Source: CAYWJT01 sp964458655 (GTDB lineage Bacteria > Acidobacteriota > Aminicenantia > Aminicenantales > Saccharicenantaceae). From it: a stretch of DNA of 42,003 nucleotides. Each line of letters starts with the position of its first letter. The stretch's first letter is position 1. The stretch spans positions 1 through 42,003 of the forward strand of contig CAYWJT010000018.1 of NCBI GenBank assembly GCA_964458655.1, written 5' to 3'. A program made the position numbers and the translations under genes. This document shows, one piece after another, positions 1-8,554 of the stretch. Under the pieces are notes generated by a model. That model ran no database searches. It had not been told where the DNA came from and saw nothing but the letters and a program-made list of their open reading frames with translations.

Positions 1-2
1 TC

Positions 3-1094
3 CTCAGACTGCCCTACGTGCATTTCTTCGAAACGTCCTTCGGCCGGGCTTATGCCCGCACTTTCATCATCAACGAGGTTTGCGCGAGCGGCCTCCGCGG
101 TTACGGGGAGTGCGTGGCCGAAGAAGCCCCGCTCTACAGCGGGGAGACCACCGAGACCGCCTGGCACATACTCAAGGATTTCCTCGTCCCGCTCCTGTTC
201 CGGAAGTCCGTGGTCGAGCCCGAGGCGTTCGCCCGTGCTGCCCGCGTCTTCAGAGGCAACCGGATGGCCAAGGCCGGCTTGGAACTCGCCCTCTGGGACC
301 TGAAAGCGAAGAAAGCCGGGCTGCCGCTTTACAGGCTCTACAACGGCACCCGCACGGAGATCGAGGCCGGGGTAAGCTGCGGCATCGAGGATTCGCTGGC
401 CGAGCTCGTGGGGCGCGTCGCCGGCTACCTGGACCAGGGCTACAGGCGCGTCAAGATCAAGATCAAGCCCGGCTGGGACGCGGCCGCCTGCGCCGCGGTC
501 CGGGAACGCTTCCCCGATATCATGCTCCAGGCCGACGCCAACGGCGCCTACTCCCTCGCCGACGCCGACGCGCTGGCCGCGCTGGACGCCTTCGACCTGC
601 TCATGCTCGAGCAGCCGTTCCCGCCGTACGACCTCTGGGACCACGCCAAGCTCCAGGCCCGCATGAAGACGCCGCTCTGCCTCGACGAGAGCATCCTGTC
701 GCTCGACACGGCCAGGGCCGCCGTCGAGATGGGCAGCTGCAGGGTCATCAACATCAAGGTCGGCCGGGTCGGCGGCATCGTCGAAGCGCTGGCCATCCAC
801 GATCACTGTCGGGCGTGCGGTGTGCCGGTCTGGTGCGGCGGCATGCTCGAAAGCGGCATCGGCCGCGCCCACAACCTGCACCTGGCCAGCCTGCCCGGCT
901 TCGTCTATCCCAACGACCTGAGCGCAAGCCGCAGGTACTACCGGGAGGACATCATCGACCCGTTCATCGAGCTCGCCGGGCCCGGGACCATCCGCGTGCC
1001 CGAGGGACCGGGTATAGGTGTCAACCCGGTCGAGGCCAGGATCGACCGCGCCTGCCTGCGCCGGGAGGTCTTTACCGCCGGCGGCGCGGCCTGA
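3..1094 (+). CDS. menC: o-Succinylbenzoate synthase / N-acylamino acid racemase-like enolase-superfamily enzyme (5' end cut by window)
   Basis: Enolase-superfamily enzyme of the MenC/N-succinylamino acid racemase type. MenC dehydrates SHCHC to o-succinylbenzoate in menaquinone synthesis. The reading frame is open to the window edge, and the first visible residues (LRLPYVHFFETSFG) already match the family's N-terminal strand, so roughly a dozen residues lie outside. The GTG at 18 is inside the conserved region and is probably not the start. Visible active-site elements are KIKIK (general acid/base lysine), the metal ligands in LQADANG, LMLEQPF and CLDES, and the second catalytic lysine in NIKVGRVGG. 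No other menaquinone gene is in view. Racemase or dipeptide epimerase activity cannot be separated from OSB synthase by sequence reading alone. Confidence 0.85.
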   Translation, partial: LRLPYVHFFETSFGRAYARTFIINEVCASGLRGYGECVAEEAPLYSGETTETAWHILKDFLVPLLFRKSVVEPEAFARAARVFRGNRMAKAGLELALWDLKAKKAGLPLYRLYNGTRTEIEAGVSCGIEDSLAELVGRVAGYLDQGYRRVKIKIKPGWDAAACAAVRERFPDIMLQADANGAYSLADADALAALDAFDLLMLEQPFPPYDLWDHAKLQARMKTPLCLDESILSLDTARAAVEMGSCRVINIKVGRVGGIVEALAIHDHCRACGVPVWCGGMLESGIGRAHNLHLASLPGFVYPNDLSASRRYYREDIIDPFIELAGPGTIRVPEGPGIGVNPVEARIDRACLRREVFTAGGAA

Positions 1095-1160
1095 GCCCCG
1101 CGACTTCGGACGTCGCGTCTGGAAGGGCCGTCCAGCCGGGTCCGGCCGTCAGCCCGGTGC

Positions 1161-1417
1161 GGCGCCTACCGGTTCAAGCTGCTCGATGATTCCGCTTATG
1201 AGGGCAGACGGGTTTATGTCGTCAAAGCCGAGGTCAGGGCGAGGCAGCCGGACCTGTTCCAGGGGACTTTTTTGTCGCGGAGGACACTTTCGACATAATC
1301 AGATGCGACGCAAGGCCGGCCCGGCTTCCCTCCCTGGCCAGGGAAGTCACCATAGAGATCGATCTTGATGTCAAGGACGGCATGCTCTATCTGAGGAAGT
1401 CGCGGATAAAGGCCTGA
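1161..1417 (+). pseudogene. Frameshifted remnant, possibly of an outer-membrane lipoprotein-sorting-like protein
   Basis: Two adjacent frames read as protein and join across a one-base frame change near 1255-1265. The first frame gives YRFKLLDDSAYEGRRVYVV then KAEVRARQPDLFQG (from about 1167). The second continues DFFVAEDTFDIIRCDARP and ends IDLDVKDGMLYLRKSRIKA-stop at 1415-1417. The joined text resembles the C-terminal part of periplasmic outer membrane lipoprotein-sorting-like proteins, where an approved/derived 'Y-x-F/V-KAE' strand precedes 'F-x-ED-T-F-x-I-I-R'. No start codon, ribosome site or N-terminal part is visible, and the preceding 60 bases do not read as this protein. It is therefore probably a decayed 3' end. 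A sequencing indel would explain only the frame change, not the missing 5' part. Confidence 0.5.
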
Positions 1418-1429
1418 AGTGTCTGCCGC

Positions 1430-2230
1430 TCAGCGCTCTTCCCTGATGGAATCCAGGTAGTTCTGGACCCTGGCCCTGAGGGCCGCGTCCTGGATCTTCG
1501 GCAGGACCTTTTCCAGGATCTCCTCGCCCTTCTTGAGCTCGTTGGCGTTTATGTAGGCTATGCCCAGGTTCACCTGCAGGGCGATGTCTTCCGGCGCCAG
1601 GACCAACCCGGCGCTGAACGCTCCGACCGCCTCGGCGTAGCGGCCCAACTGGTTGAGGACGACGCCCTTCAGGTTGTAAGCCAAGGGGTTCTTGCCTTCC
1701 TTGCGGATCGACCTCTCGGCGTAGGCGAGGGCCTCCTCATTCTTGCCCTGCAGGTGACAGGCCTTGCCGAGCTGGAAAAGCGTGTCCGCTTCCTCGCGGA
1801 GCGCGGCCGCCTGTTTCAGGGATGCTTCCGCCCGGCCGTAATCCTTGAGCTCGAGCCGGGCCAGTCCCAGGTACTTGTGGGCCTCGGCCTCGCCGGGCTT
1901 GAGCGCGACGGCTTTTTCATAGGCTTCGATGGAGCGCTCGAACTCGCCCTTGGAAAAGAAGGCCGAGCCGAGGAGGAGCCAGGATTTGTAATGGCCCGGG
2001 TCGAGCCCGACCGCGACCTCGCCGTACTTGACGGCCTCGTCGACCAGCCCGTAATTGAGGGCGATCAGGCCCTTCTCATACTGGTACTGGGGGTTCTTCT
2101 CGTCCGGGACCTTCCCCCTCGGCGACGCGGCGGCCTCCGTGGACGGCTTGCCCGCGGAGGCGCAGGCCGAAACCAGGGCGCAGGCGACAAGGACGAGGCT
2201 GATCGATACCAAATTTTTTTTCGCGCTCAT
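1430..2230 (-). CDS. TPR-repeat lipoprotein
   Basis: A 266-residue exported protein. Residues 1-23 form a lipoprotein signal: basic MSAKKN, a hydrophobic stretch, then the lipobox V-S-A-C with the modified cysteine near residue 23. A short low-complexity linker rich in Ala/Pro follows. From about residue 50 to 255 there are tandem 34-residue tetratricopeptide repeats with the usual Gly/Ala/Tyr/Pro spacing (for example YEKGLIALNYG, YKSWLLLGSAFF and AYNLKGVVLNQLGRY). TPR lipoproteins act as periplasmic scaffolds, as in the PilF/BamD style, but no specific partner can be named. It follows trkA by 46 bases on the same strand and may be co-transcribed with the potassium genes. A GAAGG ribosome site lies upstream of the ATG. 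Confidence 0.85.
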   Translation of the reverse strand: MSAKKNLVSISLVLVACALVSACASAGKPSTEAAASPRGKVPDEKNPQYQYEKGLIALNYGLVDEAVKYGEVAVGLDPGHYKSWLLLGSAFFSKGEFERSIEAYEKAVALKPGEAEAHKYLGLARLELKDYGRAEASLKQAAALREEADTLFQLGKACHLQGKNEEALAYAERSIRKEGKNPLAYNLKGVVLNQLGRYAEAVGAFSAGLVLAPEDIALQVNLGIAYINANELKKGEEILEKVLPKIQDAALRARVQNYLDSIREER

Positions 2231-2276
2231 GGCGTGCCTTCCTTCAGCCGACCCGGCAGGCCGCGGCGGACCGCTC

Positions 2277-2927
2277 TCAAAAGCCGTTTATCCGGCTGAG
2301 GTTCGCTTCCTCCCCGATTATTATCAGGATGTCGCTGGGCTTGATCACGAAATCCGCCCTGGGGATGAAGGTAACGCGTTCCGGGACGAGCTCCCTCACC
2401 GCGACCACTTGGATGCCGTACCTGTTTATCAGGTCGAGCTCCTTGAGCGACTTGCCTATGAACGAGTCAGGCGGCGCTATCTCCTGGATGAAGACGCCGG
2501 CCGTCACCTCGAGGTATTCGAGGACGTTGGGGTGAACGAGCTTGATGGCCGTCTTTACGGCCATGTCCCGCTCGGGGTAGACGACCTCGGTGGCCCCGAC
2601 CGATTCCAGGATCTCGGCATGGTCTTCGTTGAGGGCCTTGGCCACGATGCGCTTGACGCCGAGCTCGTGCAGGTAGTGGACGGTGAGTATGGAGGGCTCG
2701 AGGGCCGGACCGAGGCTGACCACGACCACGTCCATGTCCTGGATGCCGAGGGAGACCAGGTCCTCTTTGCTTGTCGAGTTCATGCAGACGGCGACCGTGA
2801 CGTCGGACTTTATCCTGTCGATGCAGGCCCTGTCGATGTCGATGGCCGTCACTTCGTGGCCGAAGCCGGTGATGCTCCGGGCGATCTGGGAACCGAAACT
2901 GCCGAGGCCGATGACAGCGAATTTCAT
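2277..2927 (-). CDS. trkA: Trk/Ktr potassium uptake regulatory subunit (TrkA/KtrA, RCK domains)
   Basis: Cytoplasmic gating subunit of a Trk/Ktr K+ channel, 216 residues, the KtrA size rather than the double-length TrkA of enterobacteria. The ATG at 2927 is preferred because it begins directly at the Rossmann fold (MKFAVIGLGSFG, a GxGxxG nucleotide-binding loop) and has a GGAGGAAGGAG ribosome site. The acidic residue ending strand 2 is in TAIDID. The N-terminal TrkA-N domain (about 1-125) is followed by a TrkA-C domain (about 135-216). It lies 29 bases downstream of the channel gene, so the two form an operon. NAD(H) or ATP/ADP binding is expected from the family. Confidence 0.93.
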   Translation of the reverse strand: MKFAVIGLGSFGSQIARSITGFGHEVTAIDIDRACIDRIKSDVTVAVCMNSTSKEDLVSLGIQDMDVVVVSLGPALEPSILTVHYLHELGVKRIVAKALNEDHAEILESVGATEVVYPERDMAVKTAIKLVHPNVLEYLEVTAGVFIQEIAPPDSFIGKSLKELDLINRYGIQVVAVRELVPERVTFIPRADFVIKPSDILIIIGEEANLSRINGF

Positions 2928-2956
2928 GGGAGCTCCTTCCTCCGGGTCCGAGTCCG

Positions 2957-4291
2957 TCAGCCGATGAGCACGTTCTCTTCGGCGTAATGGTAGCGCCGGA
3001 GCCGTTCGGGGCTGGACAGGGCGTAGAGCACGGTGAGCGGGCCCACCCGGCCGACGAACATGGTTAAAATGATGATGCACTTCCCGACCGTTGTCAACCG
3101 CGGGGTTATGCCCAGCGAGAGGCCGACGGTCCCGAAGGCCGAGTAGACCTCGAACAGCGCCTCTTTCATTCCCAGGGACGGCTGGGCGAGGAGCAGGCCG
3201 GCCCAGGCCAGGAAGATGACCGCCAGCGCCAGCGCGACCAGGGTCAGGGCGTTGGTCACGGCCGTCGCGGTCAGGGAGCGCTTGAAAGCGTCGGTGGAAT
3301 CTCGCCCGGCGAGCCTTGACCGCAAGTAGAGCAAGAGGACCGCCGCCGTCGTGGTCTTGACTCCGCCGCCGGTCGAGGCCGGCGAGGCGCCCACGAACAT
3401 CAGCAGCATGATGAGCAGGATTGAGGCCGGCGCGAGCAGGTTGAGGTCGATCGTGTTGAAGCCGGCCGTGCGGGGCGTGACCGCCTGGAAGAGCGAGGCC
3501 AGGAAACGCTCCTTTCCGCTGAAGGCGCTCAGCGACCTCGAGGATTCGTACAGGAAAATGAAGACGAAGGCGGCCAGTATGAGAATACCGGTCGCGGCCA
3601 GGACGAGCTTGAGGTGCAGCGAGGTCCGCGACTCCCTTCCGGCCAGACGCGAGCGCGCCACGAGCCGCAGCTCGTTCAGGACCGGGAAGCCCAGGCCGCC
3701 CAGGATGATGAGCGTTATCACCGTCAGGTTGACGTCGAAGCGGCCGCGGAACGAGGCCAGGTTGTCGCTGAAGAGGGCGAAGCCGGCGTTGCAGAAAGCC
3801 GAAACCGAATGGAAGACCGAAAGCCAGACGGCCCGGAAACCGCCGTGGCTCGACAGGAAGGCCGGCAGCAGGGCGGCGGCGCCGCAGGCTTCGAGGATGA
3901 AGGTGAAGGCGAATATGCCCTTGAGCATGGACCTGAAATCCTGAGGGATACCGGGTTGGAACGCGGACTGGATCAGTAGCCTGTCCCTGATGGAGATCTT
4001 GCGGCCGGCAGCTATGAGGATGAGCGTCGAAAAGGTCATGATGCCCAGGCCGCCGAGCTGTATCAGGACGAGTATGACGGCTTGGCCGGCGGCCGTGAAA
4101 TCCTTCGGAGTGTCCTTGACCGTCAGGCCGGTGACGCAGACGGCCGAGGCCGAGGTGAACAGGGCGTCGACCGGGTCGATGCGCCCGGCCGTGGTCGAGA
4201 AAGGCAATGAGAGCAGCAGCGCGCCCGCGAGTATGGCTCCCAGGAAGCTTACGGCCAGGACCCGTGCCGGTTGGAACTGAGTTTCAGCCAT
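2957..4291 (-). CDS. trkH: TrkH/KtrB-family potassium transporter membrane subunit
   Basis: Integral membrane K+ translocation subunit, 444 residues, normal for KtrB-type TrkH proteins. It shows the four pore-loop repeats of the superfamily, each with the filter glycine: VCVTGL, AFCNAGF, TPRTAGFNT and FGTVGLS. These are embedded in about eight hydrophobic helices. The ATG at 4291 lacks any Shine-Dalgarno sequence. A promoter-like TTGACA/GATAAA pair immediately upstream would place the transcript start about at the start codon, which suggests leaderless translation (inference). It is followed by trkA, its cytoplasmic partner. Confidence 0.93.
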   Translation of the reverse strand: MAETQFQPARVLAVSFLGAILAGALLLSLPFSTTAGRIDPVDALFTSASAVCVTGLTVKDTPKDFTAAGQAVILVLIQLGGLGIMTFSTLILIAAGRKISIRDRLLIQSAFQPGIPQDFRSMLKGIFAFTFILEACGAAALLPAFLSSHGGFRAVWLSVFHSVSAFCNAGFALFSDNLASFRGRFDVNLTVITLIILGGLGFPVLNELRLVARSRLAGRESRTSLHLKLVLAATGILILAAFVFIFLYESSRSLSAFSGKERFLASLFQAVTPRTAGFNTIDLNLLAPASILLIMLLMFVGASPASTGGGVKTTTAAVLLLYLRSRLAGRDSTDAFKRSLTATAVTNALTLVALALAVIFLAWAGLLLAQPSLGMKEALFEVYSAFGTVGLSLGITPRLTTVGKCIIILTMFVGRVGPLTVLYALSSPERLRRYHYAEENVLIG

Positions 4292-4650
4292 TGAGACATT
4301 TATCCCCTAAACGGGCCGCGCTTGTCAACCGGCGCGCCGCTCTTTGACGAATAGCGTGGCGGACTTGGGCGGATCAATAAGCAAGCGGACTGAAGCCGCG
4401 ATGCCCCTCCCCATGTCCCGCGCGCTATCGCAGGATCGGGGATGCTTCAGCGGTTCTGTGATCCATGCTTTTCTCATGGGGCGGTTCCCGCGCGGACCGG
4501 CGATAATCCGTTAAGTAATCGACGATGACCGCACCCGTCAAGAAAAGCGGGGCAGGAATCTTCGACAACGACGCGCCCGCAGGCGGCCGGTTGCTTTTTC
4601 GGTCAAAAACCTCCCGCCCGGCGCTTTCCCTTCTTTTCCCGGGCCGCCGG
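4292..4650. other. Intergenic region between trkH and a small membrane-protein gene
   Basis: Apart from the trkH promoter at its left end, no gene, tRNA or repeat is recognisable. The only structure seen is a short inverted pair, CTGAAGC at 4390-4396 and GCTTCAG at 4444-4450, too far apart and too short to interpret. Confidence 0.6.
4299..4328 (-). promoter_or_regulatory. Candidate promoter of trkH-trkA (leaderless)
   Basis: Read on the minus strand, TTGACA (4328-4323) is followed after 18 bases by GATAAA (4304-4299). The expected start of transcription, about 7 bases downstream, falls next to the trkH ATG at 4291. This fits the absence of a ribosome site. Confidence 0.5.
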
Positions 4651-4905
4651 TTATGGCTGGCTGGAGCGCGGGCCGATCGTCCTTTCGAGTTCGTTGATCT
4701 TCTGGAGGAGCTTCTCCTTTTCGCCTTTCTTCTTGCGGGAGAGCATCCTGATGAGAATGCCGAGCGTGCAGAAAAGGAGCAGGACGCTCAGGATCGAGGC
4801 GTTGAAGAACGGCACTTTGAGGTTGTTGAAGAAGGTGATGACCCCGACGTCCGTGAGGTAGGAAAGGATGGTCAGGACGGCCAGGAACAGGATCCACCCT
4901 ATCAT
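4651..4905 (-). CDS. Small two-helix membrane protein of unknown function
   Basis: An 84-residue protein with two hydrophobic segments, about residues 2-27 (WILFLAVLTILSYLTD core) and 41-60 (SILSVLLLFCTLGILIRML). A lysine/glutamate-rich tail (SRKKKGEKEKLLQKINELER) could form a short coiled coil in the cytoplasm. I do not recognise the family. It is supported as a real gene by a strong ribosome site (AAGGAGG, six bases before the ATG) and by a good promoter upstream. It is transcribed divergently from the beta-lactamase-like gene. Confidence 0.7.
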   Translation of the reverse strand: MIGWILFLAVLTILSYLTDVGVITFFNNLKVPFFNASILSVLLLFCTLGILIRMLSRKKKGEKEKLLQKINELERTIGPRSSQP

Positions 4906-4953
4906 TTGTCCCTCCTTGGCTGAAATTGACGTCCCATTGCCCTTGTGTCCCTA

Positions 4954-4983
4954 ATTAGAGAACAATTGCCGCTCCCGTGTCAA
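4954..4983 (-). promoter_or_regulatory. Candidate sigma70-type promoter of the small membrane protein
   Basis: On the minus strand TTGACA (4983-4978) is followed after 18 bases by TCTAAT (4959-4954), a five-of-six match to the -10 consensus. It leaves an untranslated leader of about 45 bases carrying the AAGGAGG ribosome site. Confidence 0.55.
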
Positions 4984-5048
4984 ACCATTTCTGGTCCGTT
5001 GGCGCAAGTCGCAGGGAGCCATTTTTTCCGGGACGGGAATAAATCTGA

Positions 5049-5054
5049 TATACT
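5049..5054 (+). promoter_or_regulatory. Candidate -10 element of the serine hydrolase gene
   Basis: TATACT matches five of six -10 positions and lies 31 bases before the ATG at 5086. No convincing -35 element is present at 16-18 bases upstream (only TTTCCG-like), so this is weak evidence. Confidence 0.3.
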
Positions 5055-5085
5055 GGGCTCCCGTGAAAGCGTTGTGACCGAGAGC

Positions 5086-6465
5086 ATGAAAAGAACGGCC
5101 GCCGTGAAGAAACGCTCCCGGCCTAAGTTGCACAGCTCGGACCTTGTGCTCATAGGCCTCATTTTCGTCGTCATCGCGTCGGTCTTGCTGCCGGCGCTGT
5201 TCCGGGGCGGGAAGGGACCGGCCGGCCGGCAGGGGCCCCGTCCCGGAAGCGCCGCCTCGCTCGGTCCGAACGGAGCTTCCGGCGGAAGAAGCGGCGAATA
5301 CGCCGACCTCGAACAGGCCGGCGACGAGTACGACGCGGACGAGGCCGCCATCCAGGGACCTGTCTTCTTTTCCGACCCCTACGCCCAGCGCCGGTTCACG
5401 CCCGTGGACGACCCGCGGTTCGCGGCCGCTTTGGACCAGGAGATAGAAAAGGCGCTCCGCGTCGGCCGCATACCGTCCCTGACCATCGCGCTCGTTTCGG
5501 GAGACCGCATAGTCTGGACGCGGGCCGCCGGCCTGGCCAATATCAGGGTCAAGACAACGGCCGCCTGTGATACGGTCTATGTCATCGGCTCGACCTTCAA
5601 GACGATGTCGACCATGGCCCTGCTCCAGCAGTTCGACAAAGGCAGGTTCAAGCTGGACGACCCGGTCAACGCGTACCTCGACGGGTTCAAGATCACCGGC
5701 GAGAACCGCCGGTTCCCGGTGACCTTCAGGCACCTGCTGACCCACACTTCAGGCCTGCCGACGGAGTTCGGCCGCTATCCGGTCTGGTCGGCCGAGGGTC
5801 CGCCGTCGCTCGAAGCATACCTGGGCAAGGCCTTGCGGCTCGAGCGCCGGCCCGGTCAACGCGTAGTCTATTCCAACATCGCCTACACGCTGGTCGCCTA
5901 CCTGGTACAGAAGTTCTCCGGCCTGCCTTTTCGGGATTACATGAAGCGCTACGTCTTCGACCCGGTCGAGCTCAACGACACCGCCTTCGAGCCGAGGCCC
6001 GACATGGCCGAAAGGCTGGCCATACCCTACATGCCGGTCAGGCGCCGGGGGGTGTTCAGGCCGGTCGACTGGGCCAAGGCCGACGTCTGGCCGGCCGGGG
6101 TGGTTTACGGGACCTCGATCGATTTGGCCAGGTGGATGATCTGCGTCCTGAACCGCGGCGTCTACAGGGGGCGGCGCCTGCTGAGCGAAACCGCCTTCAA
6201 CGAGATGATGAGGAAGCAGTTCGAAAGGTTCTCGGGGCCCATCAACGGCGGCTGGCTCAACGAGACGAGCGGCTACGGCCTGACCTGGTGGGTCTCAAAG
6301 AAGGACGGGGAGACGATCATCGCCCACAGCGGCAGCATCAGCGGCTACACCGCCTTCATCGCCGGCAACCTCGACCGCAGGACCGGCGTCGCCATAGTGA
6401 CCAACGGCAACAAGGCTCACCGCCACCTGTACGAACTGGCCCTCAAGGCCCTGGCCGCTTTTTAA
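5086..6465 (+). CDS. Membrane-anchored beta-lactamase-fold serine hydrolase
   Basis: A 459-residue protein from the ATG at 5086. An upstream in-frame ATG at 4945 would add 47 residues with no conserved look, overlapping the divergent promoter region. The N terminus has a basic stretch then one transmembrane helix (DLVLIGLIFVVIASVLLPAL), a Gly/Pro-rich linker, and a class C beta-lactamase/D-Ala-D-Ala carboxypeptidase domain from about residue 90. The catalytic SxxK is in GSTFK, the YxN in VVYSNIAY, and the third motif is HSG in AHSGSISGY (in place of KTG). Such proteins are esterases, peptidases or penicillin-binding relatives, and the substrate cannot be predicted. It probably faces the periplasm. 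Confidence 0.88.
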   Translation: MKRTAAVKKRSRPKLHSSDLVLIGLIFVVIASVLLPALFRGGKGPAGRQGPRPGSAASLGPNGASGGRSGEYADLEQAGDEYDADEAAIQGPVFFSDPYAQRRFTPVDDPRFAAALDQEIEKALRVGRIPSLTIALVSGDRIVWTRAAGLANIRVKTTAACDTVYVIGSTFKTMSTMALLQQFDKGRFKLDDPVNAYLDGFKITGENRRFPVTFRHLLTHTSGLPTEFGRYPVWSAEGPPSLEAYLGKALRLERRPGQRVVYSNIAYTLVAYLVQKFSGLPFRDYMKRYVFDPVELNDTAFEPRPDMAERLAIPYMPVRRRGVFRPVDWAKADVWPAGVVYGTSIDLARWMICVLNRGVYRGRRLLSETAFNEMMRKQFERFSGPINGGWLNETSGYGLTWWVSKKDGETIIAHSGSISGYTAFIAGNLDRRTGVAIVTNGNKAHRHLYELALKALAAF

Positions 6466-6520
6466 GCCCGGGCCGGGCGCGCGGTCGGTCCCTTCCGCGG
6501 TGGCCGCGCGGCATCAGCGC

Positions 6521-8245
6521 CTACCGCTTGCGGTAGAGGACTTTCCCGCCCACGATGGTGTAAAGGACCTCGGTCGCTGGGATGTCGTCCTCGGGGCAGG
6601 TTAGCAAGTCCCGGGACAGGCAGGCGATGTCCGCGAGTTTGCCCGGGGTGAGCGAGCCCTTGATGCCCTCCTCGAAGGCGGCGAAGGCTCCGTTCATGGT
6701 GTAGGACCGCAACGCCTCCTCACGGGTCATCCTCTGTTCCGGGAAGAAGGCCGTGCCGTCCCTCATTTTCCTGGTCACCAGCGCGTGGAAGTTGGCCATG
6801 GGGTCGATGGCCTCGACAGGCACGTCGGTGCCGCTTGATATGACGACGCCCTGGTCGAGAAGCTTGCGCCAGACGTATGCGCCCTTTTCCGCCCGTTCCG
6901 GTCCGAGCCGCTTGAACACCCAGGGCCCGTCCGAGGTGCAGTGGATACCCTGCATGGCGGCGATGACGTTGAGCTGTTTGAACCTGGGCAGGTCGGCCGG
7001 GTCGATGTGCTGGGCGTGCTCCACCCTCCAGCGCAGGTCGAGCTTGCGGGGGTCGGCCCGGAAGGCCTCTTCGTAGACGTTGAGGGTCTCGCGCACGCCC
7101 CGGTCGCCTATCGCGTGGACGGCGAGCTGGAAGCCGTTCTGGAAGGCGAAGGCCGCGGTCGCCCGCAGCGAATCGAGCGGCTCGGTGTTGAGCCCCGTCG
7201 ACGTCGGCAGGTCGCTGTAAGGCTCGAGGAGCCAGGCGCCGCGGGAGCCGAGCGCTCCGTCTATGAGCCGCTTGACGGCGCGCACCGTGAGATGGGCGTC
7301 GCCGTAGTTAATCAGACGGTAGGCCGCGCCGCGGTTCTGGAGCTGGACGTTCGAAACGCCGAGCATGGCGTAGAGGCGGACCGGCAGGCTGCCCTCCTCG
7401 GCCATCCGCTTGTAGACGTCGATGACCTCGTAGGAGGTCCCGGCGTCATGGAAGGTGGTGACGCCGTGTCGGAGGCATTCCTCGGCGGCCAGCAGGACCT
7501 GCTTGCGGATGAGCTCTTCCCGGTCTTGTGGCGTTTGGTACCCGCCTCGTTCGCGCAGGAGGCCCTGGGCGGTTTCGATGAAAGCGCCGATGGGCCGGCC
7601 CTTGTCGTCCCTGACTATCTCGCCGCCCGGCGGGTTCGGGGTCGCGGCCGTGACCCCGGAAAGCTCCATGGCCCTGGCGTTGGCCAGGCAGGAATGGCCG
7701 CTCGCGTGGGTCAGGACGACAGGGTTGTCCGGCGAAACGCGGCTCAGGGCGTCGTGCAGGGGAAGGCCGTTGACGTTGGGCTCGGGGGCCCGGTCCCACT
7801 TGTCCTGGTGCCAGCCGCGGCCGCGGATCCACTCGCCGGGCGCGGCCTTGGAGACCGCTTCGGCCACCATGGTCACGATCTCGTCCCAGCTCCGGGCGGA
7901 TGTGAGGTCGAGGATCATCTTGGAAGCGCCCAGGCTGGTGAAATGGCCGTGGCTTTCGATGAGGCCGGGGATGGTGAAAGCGCCTTTGAGGTCGATCACG
8001 GTCGTTCCCTTGCCGGCCAATCTCTTGATCTCCCTGTCGCCGCCGACCTGGACGATACGGCCGTTTCTGGCCGCCAGAGCCCGGGCTTCGGGCCGGTCGG
8101 GGTCGAGCGTCACGAGCCGGCCGTTGAGCAGGACCAGGTCCGCTGGTTCGGGCTTGAGTTTGTAATATTGAAGGAACAGGAAGGCGTTGAACACCGCCAG
8201 GATCACGATGGCGGCGTAAATGACCGCTCTCAGGGTGCGGTTCAT
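6521..8245 (-). CDS. YtcJ-like metal-dependent amidohydrolase, membrane-anchored
   Basis: A 574-residue amidohydrolase_3 family protein. The N terminus is a signal anchor (VIYAAIVILAVFNAFLFLQYY). The urease-like composite beta-sandwich follows (DLVLLNGRLVTLD), then the TIM barrel. Metal-binding and catalytic signatures are visible: the HxH in ESHGHF, histidine in VHAIGDRGV, histidine in RVEHAQHID and aspartate in SSGTDVP. Relatives hydrolyse N-acyl or formamide bonds, but the physiological substrate of YtcJ-type enzymes is mostly unknown. The anchor predicts location outside the cytoplasmic membrane. The ATG is preceded by AGGAGGTGG. It converges with the serine hydrolase gene, leaving a 55-base gap. 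Confidence 0.87.
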   Translation of the reverse strand: MNRTLRAVIYAAIVILAVFNAFLFLQYYKLKPEPADLVLLNGRLVTLDPDRPEARALAARNGRIVQVGGDREIKRLAGKGTTVIDLKGAFTIPGLIESHGHFTSLGASKMILDLTSARSWDEIVTMVAEAVSKAAPGEWIRGRGWHQDKWDRAPEPNVNGLPLHDALSRVSPDNPVVLTHASGHSCLANARAMELSGVTAATPNPPGGEIVRDDKGRPIGAFIETAQGLLRERGGYQTPQDREELIRKQVLLAAEECLRHGVTTFHDAGTSYEVIDVYKRMAEEGSLPVRLYAMLGVSNVQLQNRGAAYRLINYGDAHLTVRAVKRLIDGALGSRGAWLLEPYSDLPTSTGLNTEPLDSLRATAAFAFQNGFQLAVHAIGDRGVRETLNVYEEAFRADPRKLDLRWRVEHAQHIDPADLPRFKQLNVIAAMQGIHCTSDGPWVFKRLGPERAEKGAYVWRKLLDQGVVISSGTDVPVEAIDPMANFHALVTRKMRDGTAFFPEQRMTREEALRSYTMNGAFAAFEEGIKGSLTPGKLADIACLSRDLLTCPEDDIPATEVLYTIVGGKVLYRKR

Positions 8246-8291
8246 GGTCCACCTCCTCGCGAAGTCCGCCGGAAAATCGGCACTCCGGCAA

Positions 8292-8318
8292 GGTATAACA
8301 CAGGTTCAGGCAAGTCAA
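8292..8318 (-). promoter_or_regulatory. Candidate promoter of the amidohydrolase gene
   Basis: On the minus strand TTGACT (8318-8313), a short 15-base spacer, and TATACC (8297-8292). The leader of about 40 bases contains the ribosome site. Confidence 0.4.
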
Positions 8319-8420
8319 CAGGCGGAAGAGGGAAAATGCGGACGCTCTGCTCCGGAACCTGAACCCGCTGGGCCTCATGCCTGCTCAAGATGATGAACCC
8401 CTTCATGCCCTCCTCCTAAG

Positions 8421-8460
8421 AGGGGACATTTTAGCTCGGCAGCAAAGGGGGACATTATTG
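8421..8460. mobile_element. Possible insertion-sequence end remnant
   Basis: Two spaced copies of the motif (A/G)GGGGACATT occur at 8421-8430 and 8446-8455, the first followed by TTAGCTCGGC. Repeated GGGGACATT-type motifs are common at the ends of some IS families, IS21-like ones for example. No transposase sequence is present, so this is at most a scar. Confidence 0.3.
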
Positions 8461-8490
8461 CTTGGCTATCACACGACCAGCCCGGACGGC

Positions 8491-8519
8491 TTGCCCGCGC
8501 GGCTCGTCGAGGATAGAAT
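8491..8519 (+). promoter_or_regulatory. Candidate promoter of the ribokinase gene
   Basis: TTGCCC (8491-8496), a 17-base spacer, and TAGAAT (8514-8519). It would give a leader of about 30 bases before the ATG at 8555. Confidence 0.45.
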
Positions 8520-8554
8520 TAGCCGAGTCCTGATTTATCGGAGACAGGTGCCGG

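Noticed and set aside
6466..6520. GC-rich inverted pieces between the convergent hydrolase and amidohydrolase genes as a terminator
   Set aside because: The arms pair imperfectly and there is no T-tract.
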